Positions 48,134-56,319 of a stretch of DNA of 64,000 nt are shown here, in pieces. The stretch spans positions 413,575-477,574 of the forward strand of contig NZ_FTMV01000003.1 in the NCBI RefSeq assembly GCF_900156175.1, given 5' to 3'. The notes beneath the pieces were generated by a model, which worked only from the letters and a program-made list of their open reading frames with translations, was not told the origin of the DNA and made no database searches. Both the position numbers and the translations under genes were made by a program. Source of the stretch: Janthinobacterium sp. TND4EL3 (GTDB taxonomy: Bacteria; Pseudomonadota; Gammaproteobacteria; Burkholderiales; Burkholderiaceae_D). The number at the start of each line of letters is the position of its first letter. Position 1 is the stretch's first letter.

Positions 48134-50206
48134 ATGGCGGGGCAACTCCTCAACCCTAACCTCCTTCTTGCCGTACCGCTGGCGCCGCTGGCCGGTGCCG
48201 CGATTGCAGGCTTGCTTGGCACCCAGTTCCTGGGTAATTTGGTCGGACGCAAGACGTCGCATACCGCGACGATCCTGGGCGTACTGATTGCGTTCATCCT
48301 GTCCGTGCAGACATTGCTGGCAGTGATGGATGGCGCGACATTCAATGGCACGATCTATAACTGGATGACGATCGGCACCCTGAAGATGGAAGTGGGCTTC
48401 CAGATCGATTCGCTGTCGGCGATGATGATGTGCGTGGTCACCTTCGTCTCGCTGATGGTGCATATCTACACGATCGGCTACATGAAGGACGACGAAGGCT
48501 ACAACCGCTTCTTCGCCTACATCTCGCTGTTCACGTTCTCGATGTTGATGCTGGTCATGGCCAACAACTTCCTGCAGCTGTTCTTCGGCTGGGAAGCCGT
48601 GGGCCTGGTCTCTTACCTGCTGATCGGTTTCTGGTACCAGCGTCCGACGGCCATCGTGGCCAACATGAAGGCTTTCCTCGTCAACCGCGTGGGCGACTTC
48701 GGCTTCATCCTGGGCATCGGCCTGCTGCTGGCCTACGCCGGCACCATGAACTACCAGGAAGTGTTCGCCAAGAAAGACGAACTGGCGCTGCTGACGATGC
48801 CGGGCACCGACTGGGCCCTGCTGACCGTGGCCTGCATCTGCCTGTTCATCGGCGCGATGGGCAAGTCGGCGCAGTTCCCGCTGCACGTGTGGCTGCCTGA
48901 CTCGATGGAAGGTCCTACCCCGATCTCGGCACTGATCCACGCCGCGACGATGGTGACGGCCGGTATCTTCATGGTCTCGCGCATGTCGCCGCTGTTCGAA
49001 CTGTCCGACACGGCACTGTCCTTCATCCTGGTGATCGGCTCCATCACGGCGCTGTTCATGGGCTTCCTGGGCATCATCCAGAACGACATCAAGCGCGTTG
49101 TTGCTTATTCGACACTGTCGCAGCTGGGCTACATGACCGTCGCACTGGGTTCGTCCGCATACTCCGTGGCCGTGTTCCACCTGATGACGCACGCATTCTT
49201 CAAGGCACTGCTGTTCCTGGGCGCCGGTTCCGTCATCATCGGCATGCACCATGACCAGGACATCCGCAACATGGGCGGCCTGCGCAAGTACATGCCGATC
49301 ACCTGGATCACATCCCTGATCGGTTCGCTGGCCCTGATCGGCACGCCGCTGTTCTCCGGTTTCTACTCGAAAGACAGCATCATCGAAGCCGTCGAAGCGA
49401 CGCACATCTGGGGCGCTGGCTTTGCCCAGTTCGCCGTGCTCGCTGGCGTGTTCGTCACCGCCTTCTACTCGTTCCGCATGTATTTCCTCGTCTTCCACGG
49501 CAAGGAACGTTTCGGCCAGGCGCATGCCCACGGCCATGACGACCATCACGCGGCCAAGCATGATTCGGACGCGCACGATGAAGAAGACGACCACGGCCAC
49601 CACGGCCTGGAGCCTGGCCAGAAGCCGCATGAATCGCCGTTCGTCGTGTGGTTCCCGCTGGTGATGCTGGCGATCCCTTCCTTGATCATCGGTTACCTGA
49701 CGATCGGCCCGATGCTGCATGGCGATTTCTTCAAGGGCGTGATCTTTGTCGGCGAAAACCATCCAGCGATGGAAGAGTTGTCGCATGAATTCCACGGCGC
49801 AATGGCGATGGCGATCCACGGCCTGTCGACGGCACCGTTCTGGCTGGCATTGTCCGGCGTGGTGGCAGCCTACTACTGCTACATGGTCAACCCGCGTGTA
49901 CCGGCCTGGTTCTTTGCCAAGTTCCACGCGATCCACACCCTGCTGGACAACAAGTACTACATGGACAAGTTCAATGAAGTCGTGTTCGCCGGCGGTGCCC
50001 GCTTGCTGGGTAATGGCCTGTGGAACTTCGGTGACAAGAAGCTGATCGATGGCCTGCTGGTCAACGGTAGCGCCAAGGTCGTCGCCTGGCTGTCCTCGCT
50101 GTCGCGAGTGTTGCAGACCGGCTACATCTATCACTATGCATTCGTGATGATCCTGGGCGTGCTGGGCTTCCTGATCTATTTCCTGCCATTCTGGCCCGCT
50201 AAGTAA
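48134..50206 (+). CDS. nuoL: NADH-quinone oxidoreductase subunit L
   Basis: A 690-residue MrpA-type proton-pumping subunit of complex I with the antiporter core (FFGWEAVGLVSYLLIGFWY, AMGKSAQFPLHVWLPDSMEGPTPISALIHAATMVTAG) and the long lateral-helix C-terminus. A His/Asp-rich hydrophilic loop lies at about residues 463-495 (HAHGHDDHHAAKHDSD and further His residues), between transmembrane helices. Start ATG at 48134. Confidence 0.95.
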   Translation: MAGQLLNPNLLLAVPLAPLAGAAIAGLLGTQFLGNLVGRKTSHTATILGVLIAFILSVQTLLAVMDGATFNGTIYNWMTIGTLKMEVGFQIDSLSAMMMCVVTFVSLMVHIYTIGYMKDDEGYNRFFAYISLFTFSMLMLVMANNFLQLFFGWEAVGLVSYLLIGFWYQRPTAIVANMKAFLVNRVGDFGFILGIGLLLAYAGTMNYQEVFAKKDELALLTMPGTDWALLTVACICLFIGAMGKSAQFPLHVWLPDSMEGPTPISALIHAATMVTAGIFMVSRMSPLFELSDTALSFILVIGSITALFMGFLGIIQNDIKRVVAYSTLSQLGYMTVALGSSAYSVAVFHLMTHAFFKALLFLGAGSVIIGMHHDQDIRNMGGLRKYMPITWITSLIGSLALIGTPLFSGFYSKDSIIEAVEATHIWGAGFAQFAVLAGVFVTAFYSFRMYFLVFHGKERFGQAHAHGHDDHHAAKHDSDAHDEEDDHGHHGLEPGQKPHESPFVVWFPLVMLAIPSLIIGYLTIGPMLHGDFFKGVIFVGENHPAMEELSHEFHGAMAMAIHGLSTAPFWLALSGVVAAYYCYMVNPRVPAWFFAKFHAIHTLLDNKYYMDKFNEVVFAGGARLLGNGLWNFGDKKLIDGLLVNGSAKVVAWLSSLSRVLQTGYIYHYAFVMILGVLGFLIYFLPFWPAK

Positions 50207-50235
50207 GCTGACCTGATAAAAGAATACTGAGAACC

Positions 50236-51735
50236 ATGATGCAGTCTACGATTTCTACACTACCTCCTTACCTGAGTCTGTCGATCTGGGTGCCGATCAT
50301 TTGCGGCGTCCTGGTCCTGGCTCTCGGCCGTGACAGCAAAGCGGGCTTTACCCGCTGGCTGTCGCTGGCCGGCGCCGTGCTCAGCATGCTGTGCACCTTG
50401 CCGCTGATCCAGCATTTCGACAACGCCGCCCACGGCATGCAATTCGTCGAAAAAGCACCGTGGATTGAAACCTTCAATATCTGGTACTCGCTGGGTATTG
50501 ACGGCCTGTCCCTGTGGTTCGTGCCGCTGACGGCCTTCATCACGGTCATCGTTGTCATTTCCGCATGGCAAGTGATCGAGAAGCGCATCGCCCAGTACAT
50601 GGGCTCGTTTTTGATCCTGTCGGGCCTGATGATCGGCGTGTTCTGCGCGCTGGACGGCTTGCTGTTCTACTTCTTCTTTGAAGCAACCCTGATCCCGATG
50701 TTCATCATCATCGGTATCTGGGGCGGTTCGAACCGCGTGTACGCGTCGTTCAAGTTCTTCCTGTACACCTTCTTCGGTTCGCTGCTGACTCTCGTTGCCA
50801 TCATCTACCTGCGCAATGTGTCGGGCACCTTCGACATCCTGGCCTGGCACGCGTTCAAGCTGACGATGAACGAGCAGATCTTCATCTTCCTGGCCTTCCT
50901 GATGGCGTTTGCCGTCAAGGTGCCGATGTTCCCGGTCCACACGTGGCTGCCGGACGTCCACGTGGAAGCGCCGACGGGCGGTTCCGCCGTGCTGGCCGCC
51001 ATCATGCTGAAACTGGGCGCCTACGGCTTCCTGCGTTTTTCGCTGCCGATCACGCCGGACGCCAGCCACTACCTGTCGGGCTTCATGATCGCCTTGTCGC
51101 TGATCGCCGTCATCTACATCGGTCTGGTTGCCCTGGTGCAAACCGACATGAAAAAACTGGTCGCCTATTCGTCGATCGCGCACATGGGTTTCGTCACCCT
51201 GGGCTTCTTCATGTTCAACGACATCTCGGTGCAGGGCGGTATCGTGCAGATGGTCTCGCACGGCTTCATCTCCGGCGCGATGTTCCTGTGCATCGGCGTA
51301 CTGTATGACCGCATGCATACCCGCAACATCGCCGACTACGGCGGCGTCGTGAACCGCATGCCGAAATTTGCCGCCTTCTTCGTGCTGTTCTCGATGGCCA
51401 ACTGCGGTCTGCCAGCGACGTCCGGCTTCGTCGGCGAGTTCATGGTGATCCTGGGCGCGGTGAAATACAACTTCTGGATCGGTCTGCTGGCTGCAACGGC
51501 ACTGATCTGGGGCGCGGCGTACTCGCTGTGGATGGCCAAGCGCGTGGTGTTCGGCAAGATCAAGAACAAGCACGTGGCCGAATTGACCGACATCAACAAA
51601 CGTGAATTCTTCATGCTTGCCGTGCTGGCCATCGCCGTGCTCGTGATGGGTCTGTACCCAGCCCCGTTCACCGACACGATGCAAACTTCGGTTGCCGACC
51701 TGCTGCAGCATGTCGCCACCAGCAAGTTGCCTTAA
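50236..51735 (+). CDS. nuoM: NADH-quinone oxidoreductase subunit M
   Basis: A 499-residue MrpD-type antiporter-like subunit: FFEATLIPMFIIIGIWGG (helix 5 Glu), AFAVKVPMFPVHTWLPDVHVEAPTGGSAVLAAIMLKLGAYG and LVAYSSIAHMGFVTLG. Two consecutive Met codons allow a start at 50236 or 50239. It lies between nuoL and nuoN. Confidence 0.95.
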   Translation: MMQSTISTLPPYLSLSIWVPIICGVLVLALGRDSKAGFTRWLSLAGAVLSMLCTLPLIQHFDNAAHGMQFVEKAPWIETFNIWYSLGIDGLSLWFVPLTAFITVIVVISAWQVIEKRIAQYMGSFLILSGLMIGVFCALDGLLFYFFFEATLIPMFIIIGIWGGSNRVYASFKFFLYTFFGSLLTLVAIIYLRNVSGTFDILAWHAFKLTMNEQIFIFLAFLMAFAVKVPMFPVHTWLPDVHVEAPTGGSAVLAAIMLKLGAYGFLRFSLPITPDASHYLSGFMIALSLIAVIYIGLVALVQTDMKKLVAYSSIAHMGFVTLGFFMFNDISVQGGIVQMVSHGFISGAMFLCIGVLYDRMHTRNIADYGGVVNRMPKFAAFFVLFSMANCGLPATSGFVGEFMVILGAVKYNFWIGLLAATALIWGAAYSLWMAKRVVFGKIKNKHVAELTDINKREFFMLAVLAIAVLVMGLYPAPFTDTMQTSVADLLQHVATSKLP

Positions 51736-51751
51736 ATAGAAGACCGATAAC

Positions 51752-53254
51752 ATGACTAATGCACCTAATCTGGTACCGCTGTACGCGGAAATCTTTCTGC
51801 TGATCGCCACGTCGGCGCTCTTGCTGATCGATATGTTCTTGCCTGCGGCGAAGCGTTCGATCACTTACGTGCTGGCCTTGCTGACCCTGGCCGGCTGCGC
51901 CTTGCTGACCGTGGGCGACTTCAATGCGGGCACCACCGTCTACACGTTCCACAATATGTTCGTGTCGGACCCGATGTCGCAGTTGCTGAAACTGTTCTCG
52001 TACGGCGCCGTGGCGCTGACCCTGATCTACTCGCGTGCCTATGCCACCGACCGCAGCATGCTGTCGGGTAACCTGGGCGGCGAGTTCTACGTGCTGGCCC
52101 TGTTTGCACTGCTGGGCCAGATGATCATGATCTCGGCCAACAACTTCCTGATCATCTACCTGGGTCTGGAACTGATGTCGCTGTCGCTGTACGCACTGAT
52201 CGCTCTGCGCCGTGACAATGCCAAGGCCACGGAAGCGGCCATGAAATACTTCATCCTGGGCGCACTGGCTTCCGGTTTCATGTTGTACGGTATCTCGATG
52301 CTGTACGGCGCTTCCGGCACCCTGGACCTGGGCGAATTGCGCGTGGCGCTGGAAAACGGCAAGACCAACGGCACCATCATGGTCTTCGGCCTGGTGTTCC
52401 TGGTCGCCGGCCTGGCCTTCAAACTGGGCGTCGTGCCATTCCACATGTGGGTACCTGACGTGTATCAAGGTTCGCCGACGGCCGTGACCCTGCTGCTGGG
52501 CGCGGCGCCGAAACTGGCCGCCTTCGCCATCACCCTGCGCTTGCTGGCCGAAGGCTTGCTGCCGATGGCGCATGACTGGCAGCAAATGCTGCTGGTACTG
52601 GCCGTGATGTCGCTGGCCATCGGTAACTTCACCGCCATCGCGCAAACGAATTTGAAGCGCATGCTGGCGTACTCGACCATCGCGCAAATGGGCTTCGTCC
52701 TGCTGGGCTTGCTGTCCGGTACCGTCGACGCGCCGAACAACACGCTGAACGCGGCCGGCGCAGCCACCGCCTACGGCGCCTCGATGTACTACGTCATCAC
52801 CTACGTGTTCACCACCTTGGGTACCTTTGGCGTGATCATGTTGCTGGCACGTAATGGTTTCGAAGCAGACGAACTGGCCGACTTCAAGGGCCTGGGCAAA
52901 CGCAGCCCGATCTTCGCGCTGGTGATGACCCTGTTCATGTTCTCGCTGGCCGGCGTGCCGCCGCTGATGGGCTTCATGGCCAAGTACTCGGTGCTGGCAT
53001 CGGTATTGGCCACGGGCCAGCTGTGGCTGACCATCGCCGCCGTGCTGTTCTCGCTGATCGGCGCCTTCTACTACCTGCGCGTCGTCAAGATGATGTGGTT
53101 CGACGAGCCGAGCGACAGCAACGCACTGGTCGTGCATGGCGACATGCGCGTCGTGCTGGCCCTGAACGGCGTGTTTGTCCTGGCGCTCGGTGTGATGCCT
53201 AACAGCATCCTGGCTGCCTGCGCGACGGCCATCACCAAGACCCTGGCGTCCTGA
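51752..53254 (+). CDS. nuoN: NADH-quinone oxidoreductase subunit N
   Basis: A 500-residue MrpD-like proton-pumping subunit with LGLELMSLSLYALIALRRDNAKATEAAMKYFILGALASGFMLYG, FKLGVVPFHMWVPDVYQGSPT and LAYSTIAQMGFVLLGL, each recognisable as NuoN signatures. It completes the 14-gene nuo set; the DUF2818 gene follows 3 bp downstream. Confidence 0.95.
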   Translation: MTNAPNLVPLYAEIFLLIATSALLLIDMFLPAAKRSITYVLALLTLAGCALLTVGDFNAGTTVYTFHNMFVSDPMSQLLKLFSYGAVALTLIYSRAYATDRSMLSGNLGGEFYVLALFALLGQMIMISANNFLIIYLGLELMSLSLYALIALRRDNAKATEAAMKYFILGALASGFMLYGISMLYGASGTLDLGELRVALENGKTNGTIMVFGLVFLVAGLAFKLGVVPFHMWVPDVYQGSPTAVTLLLGAAPKLAAFAITLRLLAEGLLPMAHDWQQMLLVLAVMSLAIGNFTAIAQTNLKRMLAYSTIAQMGFVLLGLLSGTVDAPNNTLNAAGAATAYGASMYYVITYVFTTLGTFGVIMLLARNGFEADELADFKGLGKRSPIFALVMTLFMFSLAGVPPLMGFMAKYSVLASVLATGQLWLTIAAVLFSLIGAFYYLRVVKMMWFDEPSDSNALVVHGDMRVVLALNGVFVLALGVMPNSILAACATAITKTLAS

Positions 53255-53257
53255 CCG

Positions 53258-53587
53258 ATGGATGTCACCGTCTCGAGCTGGCTGGTGATCGCCCTGGGCA
53301 TCGTGGGCGCCAACCTGCCTTTCCTGAACGAGAAACTGTTTGCCGCCGTGCCGCTGAAACAGGCGGCACAGGCAGACGGTGGCAAGGGCTGGCGCAAGCC
53401 GCTGGCGCTGCGCCTGCTGGAGATGGTGATTCTGTACTTCATCGTCGGCGCCGTGGCGTTTGCGCTCGAAGCGCGCATCGGCAACGCTTTCCCGCAGACG
53501 TGGGAGTTCTATGCCATCACGGGATGCCTGTTCCTGGTGCTGGCTTTCCCAGGCTTTGTGACGCGTTATCTGCGTAAACGCCGTTAG
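53258..53587 (+). CDS. DUF2818 membrane protein
   Basis: A 109-residue protein with three predicted helices (about 7-25, 50-70 and 80-100) and GANLPFLNEKLFAAVPLK near the start. DUF2818 genes are regularly found right after nuoN in betaproteobacteria, which suggests a link with complex I, but the role is unknown. It starts 3 bp after nuoN and is followed by the operon terminator. Confidence 0.9.
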   Translation: MDVTVSSWLVIALGIVGANLPFLNEKLFAAVPLKQAAQADGGKGWRKPLALRLLEMVILYFIVGAVAFALEARIGNAFPQTWEFYAITGCLFLVLAFPGFVTRYLRKRR

Positions 53588-53604
53588 GCACCATCCTCCG
53601 AAAG

Positions 53605-53630
53605 CGGCGCCTCTGGCGCCGTTTTTTTTT
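53605..53630 (+). terminator. Terminator of the nuo operon
   Basis: CGGCGCC (53605-53611) and GGCGCCG (53615-53621) around a TCT loop, followed by nine T residues (53622-53630). A strong intrinsic terminator 18 bp after the DUF2818 stop. Confidence 0.95.
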
Positions 53631-53648
53631 ATTGAGCATAATCAACGT

Positions 53649-54221
53649 ATGGATACAGAACGCATGGATATGAATTTGACTGAAACCAAGGTGGACGGCG
53701 AGCTCGTCTACCAGGGCGGCTTCCTGCGCGTGCAGCGCGACCGTGTTGCACTGCCGGATGGCAAGATCACGGCGCGCGAATTCGTCCTGCATCCGGGCGC
53801 CGTCGTCATCCTGCCGCTGCTCGATGACGGCACGGTGCTGATGGAGCGCCAGTACCGCTATCCGCTGGAGCGCGTGTTCATTGAATTCCCAGCGGGCAAG
53901 ATCGATGCGGGCGAGTCCCACCTGGCCTGCGCCCAGCGCGAATTGCTGGAAGAGACGGGTTACACGGCCAGCGACTGGCAATTCGTCTCCACCATCCATA
54001 ACGCCATCGCGTATTCCGACGAGCACCTGGAACTGTTTTTGGCGCGCGGGCTCGTGGCCGGCGAACGCCAGCTCGACGAGGGTGAATTCCTCGAAACGTT
54101 CACGGCCACCGTGCCGCAGCTGCTCGACTGGGTCAGGGATGGCACGATCACGGACGTGAAGACCGTCATCGGCATCTTCTGGCTCGACAAGATTACCAGC
54201 GGCGCCTGGCAGCCGGCTTGA
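53649..54221 (+). CDS. Nudix hydrolase, ADP-ribose pyrophosphatase-like
   Basis: A 190-residue protein with a complete Nudix box G-x5-E-x7-REUxEE-x-GU at residues 83-105 (GKIDAGES through RELLEETGY). The layout FIEFPAGKID and HPGAVVILPLLDDG is like ADP-ribose or nucleoside-diphosphate sugar pyrophosphatases. Three candidate Met starts lie at residues 1, 6 and 8; the first is used. It overlaps the open frame of the next gene. Confidence 0.88.
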   Translation: MDTERMDMNLTETKVDGELVYQGGFLRVQRDRVALPDGKITAREFVLHPGAVVILPLLDDGTVLMERQYRYPLERVFIEFPAGKIDAGESHLACAQRELLEETGYTASDWQFVSTIHNAIAYSDEHLELFLARGLVAGERQLDEGEFLETFTATVPQLLDWVRDGTITDVKTVIGIFWLDKITSGAWQPA

Positions 54222-54229
54222 TCCTGCGC

Positions 54230-54925
54230 ATGCGCACGGCGCTTTTCCTGCTGCTGGCCTGTGTCACCTTGGGCGCACAGGCGCAGGCGCGCACGCCGTT
54301 CCAGGTGCGCTGCGAAGATACGATCAGCAAGACGGTGTCGGTGCTGACGGCGCAGCAACATGGCTATACCATCGACACGCATCTGCCGTACAAGGCCCTG
54401 ACGGTAATGAAGGGCACGGCGCGCGCGAACACCTGGGTGCTGGGCCTGACGAAGACGGATTCGCGCGTGGCCATCGCCTTGGCCGGCCCCATGCTGCAAG
54501 ACCCGGCCAGCGGCTATGAATGCGTGGCGCCGCAGATTTCCGTGACCCTCACGTATGCGCCCGTGGTGATCTATATCGGCCGCGAATTTGCCCCCGGCAC
54601 GTGCGCGTATGATGAGATACTCGCGCATGAACTGCGGCACATGAAAACTTATATGGAACACCTGCCGCGCGTGGAAAAGACCGTGCGCGCCGCGCTGGCC
54701 CGGCGCTTCGAGGCGCGGCCCCTGTATGCGCCCAGCGGCACGGCCAAGGCGGCGCTGGCGCGCGAGATCGACACGGGCTGGTTGCCGTATATCAAGGCAG
54801 AAATGCGCAAGGTGGAAACCTTGCAGGCCGCCATTGATTCTCCGCAAGAGTATGCGCGCCTGGGCAAGGCGTGCAAGGGCGAGATCCAGAACATCCTGGC
54901 CGGCAAGGCCGCGCCGACCAACTAG
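54230..54925 (+). CDS. Exported protein with HExxH motif
   Basis: A 231-residue protein with a signal peptide (MRTALFLLLACVTLGAQAQA) and a central HELRH sequence (residues 133-137), the HExxH pattern of zinc metallopeptidases, preceded by CAYDEILA. The C-terminal half is helical and charged. I do not recognise a named family; a DUF922-like peptidase is one possibility. The ATG at 54230 lies 8 bp after the Nudix stop, and ispD follows 12 bp downstream. Confidence 0.65.
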   Translation: MRTALFLLLACVTLGAQAQARTPFQVRCEDTISKTVSVLTAQQHGYTIDTHLPYKALTVMKGTARANTWVLGLTKTDSRVAIALAGPMLQDPASGYECVAPQISVTLTYAPVVIYIGREFAPGTCAYDEILAHELRHMKTYMEHLPRVEKTVRAALARRFEARPLYAPSGTAKAALAREIDTGWLPYIKAEMRKVETLQAAIDSPQEYARLGKACKGEIQNILAGKAAPTN

Positions 54926-54937
54926 ACAAGGAGTGGC

Positions 54938-55645
54938 ATGACCGCAGCATCGAACACCGTCCGTTATTTTGCCCTGATTCCCGCCGCCGGCGTGGGTGCG
55001 CGCATGGAGGCGGGCAGTCCCAAGCAATATTTGGCCATCGCCGGCAAACCCATGCTGCGCCACGCGCTCGACGCCTTTCTCGCCAGCCCGCTGATCGCGC
55101 ACACCTATGTCGTCGTCAGCGCCGACGATGGCGTCATCGACACGGTGGTGCCGGAGCAGGGCGTCACTGTGCTGCGCTGCGGCGGCGCCACGCGCATGGA
55201 AACCATCCTGAACGGCTTGCAAGCCTTGCGCGGCAGCATCGATGCCCATGACCAGGTGCTGGTGCACGACGCGGCCCGCCCCGGCCTGACACCGGCGCTG
55301 ATCGAAAAGCTGATTATCGAAGTCGGTGAACATGCGGCCGGCGGCTTGCTGGCCTTGCCGGTGGTCGATACAGTCAAGAAGGCAGGGCCGGGCGGCCTGT
55401 CGGTGCAGACGGTGCCGCGCGACGGCCTGTGGCTGGCGCAGACGCCGCAAATGTTCCGCTATGCGCTGCTGCACCGGGCATTATCCGCAGCGCCCGATCC
55501 GCTGGCGATCACGGACGACGCCAGCGCCGTCGAAGCGCTGGGATTGGCGCCGAAACTGGTCGAGGGCCACCCGCGCAATCTGAAGGTGACCCTGCCGCGC
55601 GACATCCACACGGCCGAGCTGTACCTGGCTAAGCCCCGCAATTGA
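54938..55645 (+). CDS. ispD: 2-C-methyl-D-erythritol 4-phosphate cytidylyltransferase
   Basis: A 235-residue enzyme of the MEP isoprenoid pathway that joins CTP with methylerythritol phosphate. The CTP-binding glycine-rich start is [30 protein letters not shown] (residues 11-40), with [11 protein letters not shown] and the C-terminal [19 protein letters not shown]. It is followed by ispF after 11 bp, the common ispD-ispF pair. Confidence 0.95.
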   Translation: MTAASNTVRYFALIPAAGVGARMEAGSPKQYLAIAGKPMLRHALDAFLASPLIAHTYVVVSADDGVIDTVVPEQGVTVLRCGGATRMETILNGLQALRGSIDAHDQVLVHDAARPGLTPALIEKLIIEVGEHAAGGLLALPVVDTVKKAGPGGLSVQTVPRDGLWLAQTPQMFRYALLHRALSAAPDPLAITDDASAVEALGLAPKLVEGHPRNLKVTLPRDIHTAELYLAKPRN

Positions 55646-55656
55646 AAGAGAACGAC

Positions 55657-56157
55657 ATGAATACAACGACTCCCGACCTGCCTTTCCGCATCGGCCAGGG
55701 CTATGACTGCCACGCGCTGGTCGAAAACCGCGACCTGATCATCGGCGGCGTGAAAATTCCCCATCACCTGGGCTTGCTGGGCCACTCCGACGCGGACGTG
55801 CTGCTGCACGCGATCACGGACGCCATCTTCGGCGCCGCCGCGCTGGGCGACATCGGCCGCCATTTCCCCGACACGGATGCGCAATTCAAGGGCGCCGATT
55901 CGCGCACCCTGCTGCGCGAAGCCGTGCGCCGCGTGCAGGCGACCGGTTATATCATCGGCAACATCGACGCCACCATCATCGCCCAGCGTCCGAAAATGGC
56001 GCCGCACATCGACGCCATGTGCGCCAACGTGGCCGCAGACCTGGGCGTATCTGTCGGCCAGGTCAATATCAAGGCCAAGACGAATGAAAAGCTGGGCTAC
56101 CTGGGCCGGGAAGAGGGCATCGCGGCCGAAGCCGTGGCCCTGCTGCTGCGCGCCTGA
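55657..56157 (+). CDS. ispF: 2-C-methyl-D-erythritol 2,4-cyclodiphosphate synthase
   Basis: A 166-residue trimeric zinc enzyme of the MEP pathway. Metal ligands lie in GQGYDCHAL (Asp17, His19) and the [34 protein letters not shown] region, with the C-terminal [19 protein letters not shown]. The ATG at 55657 follows AAAGAGA; a TTG at 55642 is less likely. Confidence 0.95.
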   Translation: MNTTTPDLPFRIGQGYDCHALVENRDLIIGGVKIPHHLGLLGHSDADVLLHAITDAIFGAAALGDIGRHFPDTDAQFKGADSRTLLREAVRRVQATGYIIGNIDATIIAQRPKMAPHIDAMCANVAADLGVSVGQVNIKAKTNEKLGYLGREEGIAAEAVALLLRA

Positions 56158-56319
56158 ACGTGCCTGGTAGCACCTTTTAATGATTCCTGAAAATTAATAT
56201 TTCCAAAGTGGAATTTGGTGCAAATTCAACGTTATTGTCATGATAATATCTGTCCGCTTTTTCGGACGCGACAAGACGTCACCTTATAACCACGGGAAAT
56301 ATTGAGAGAACGGAATTAT

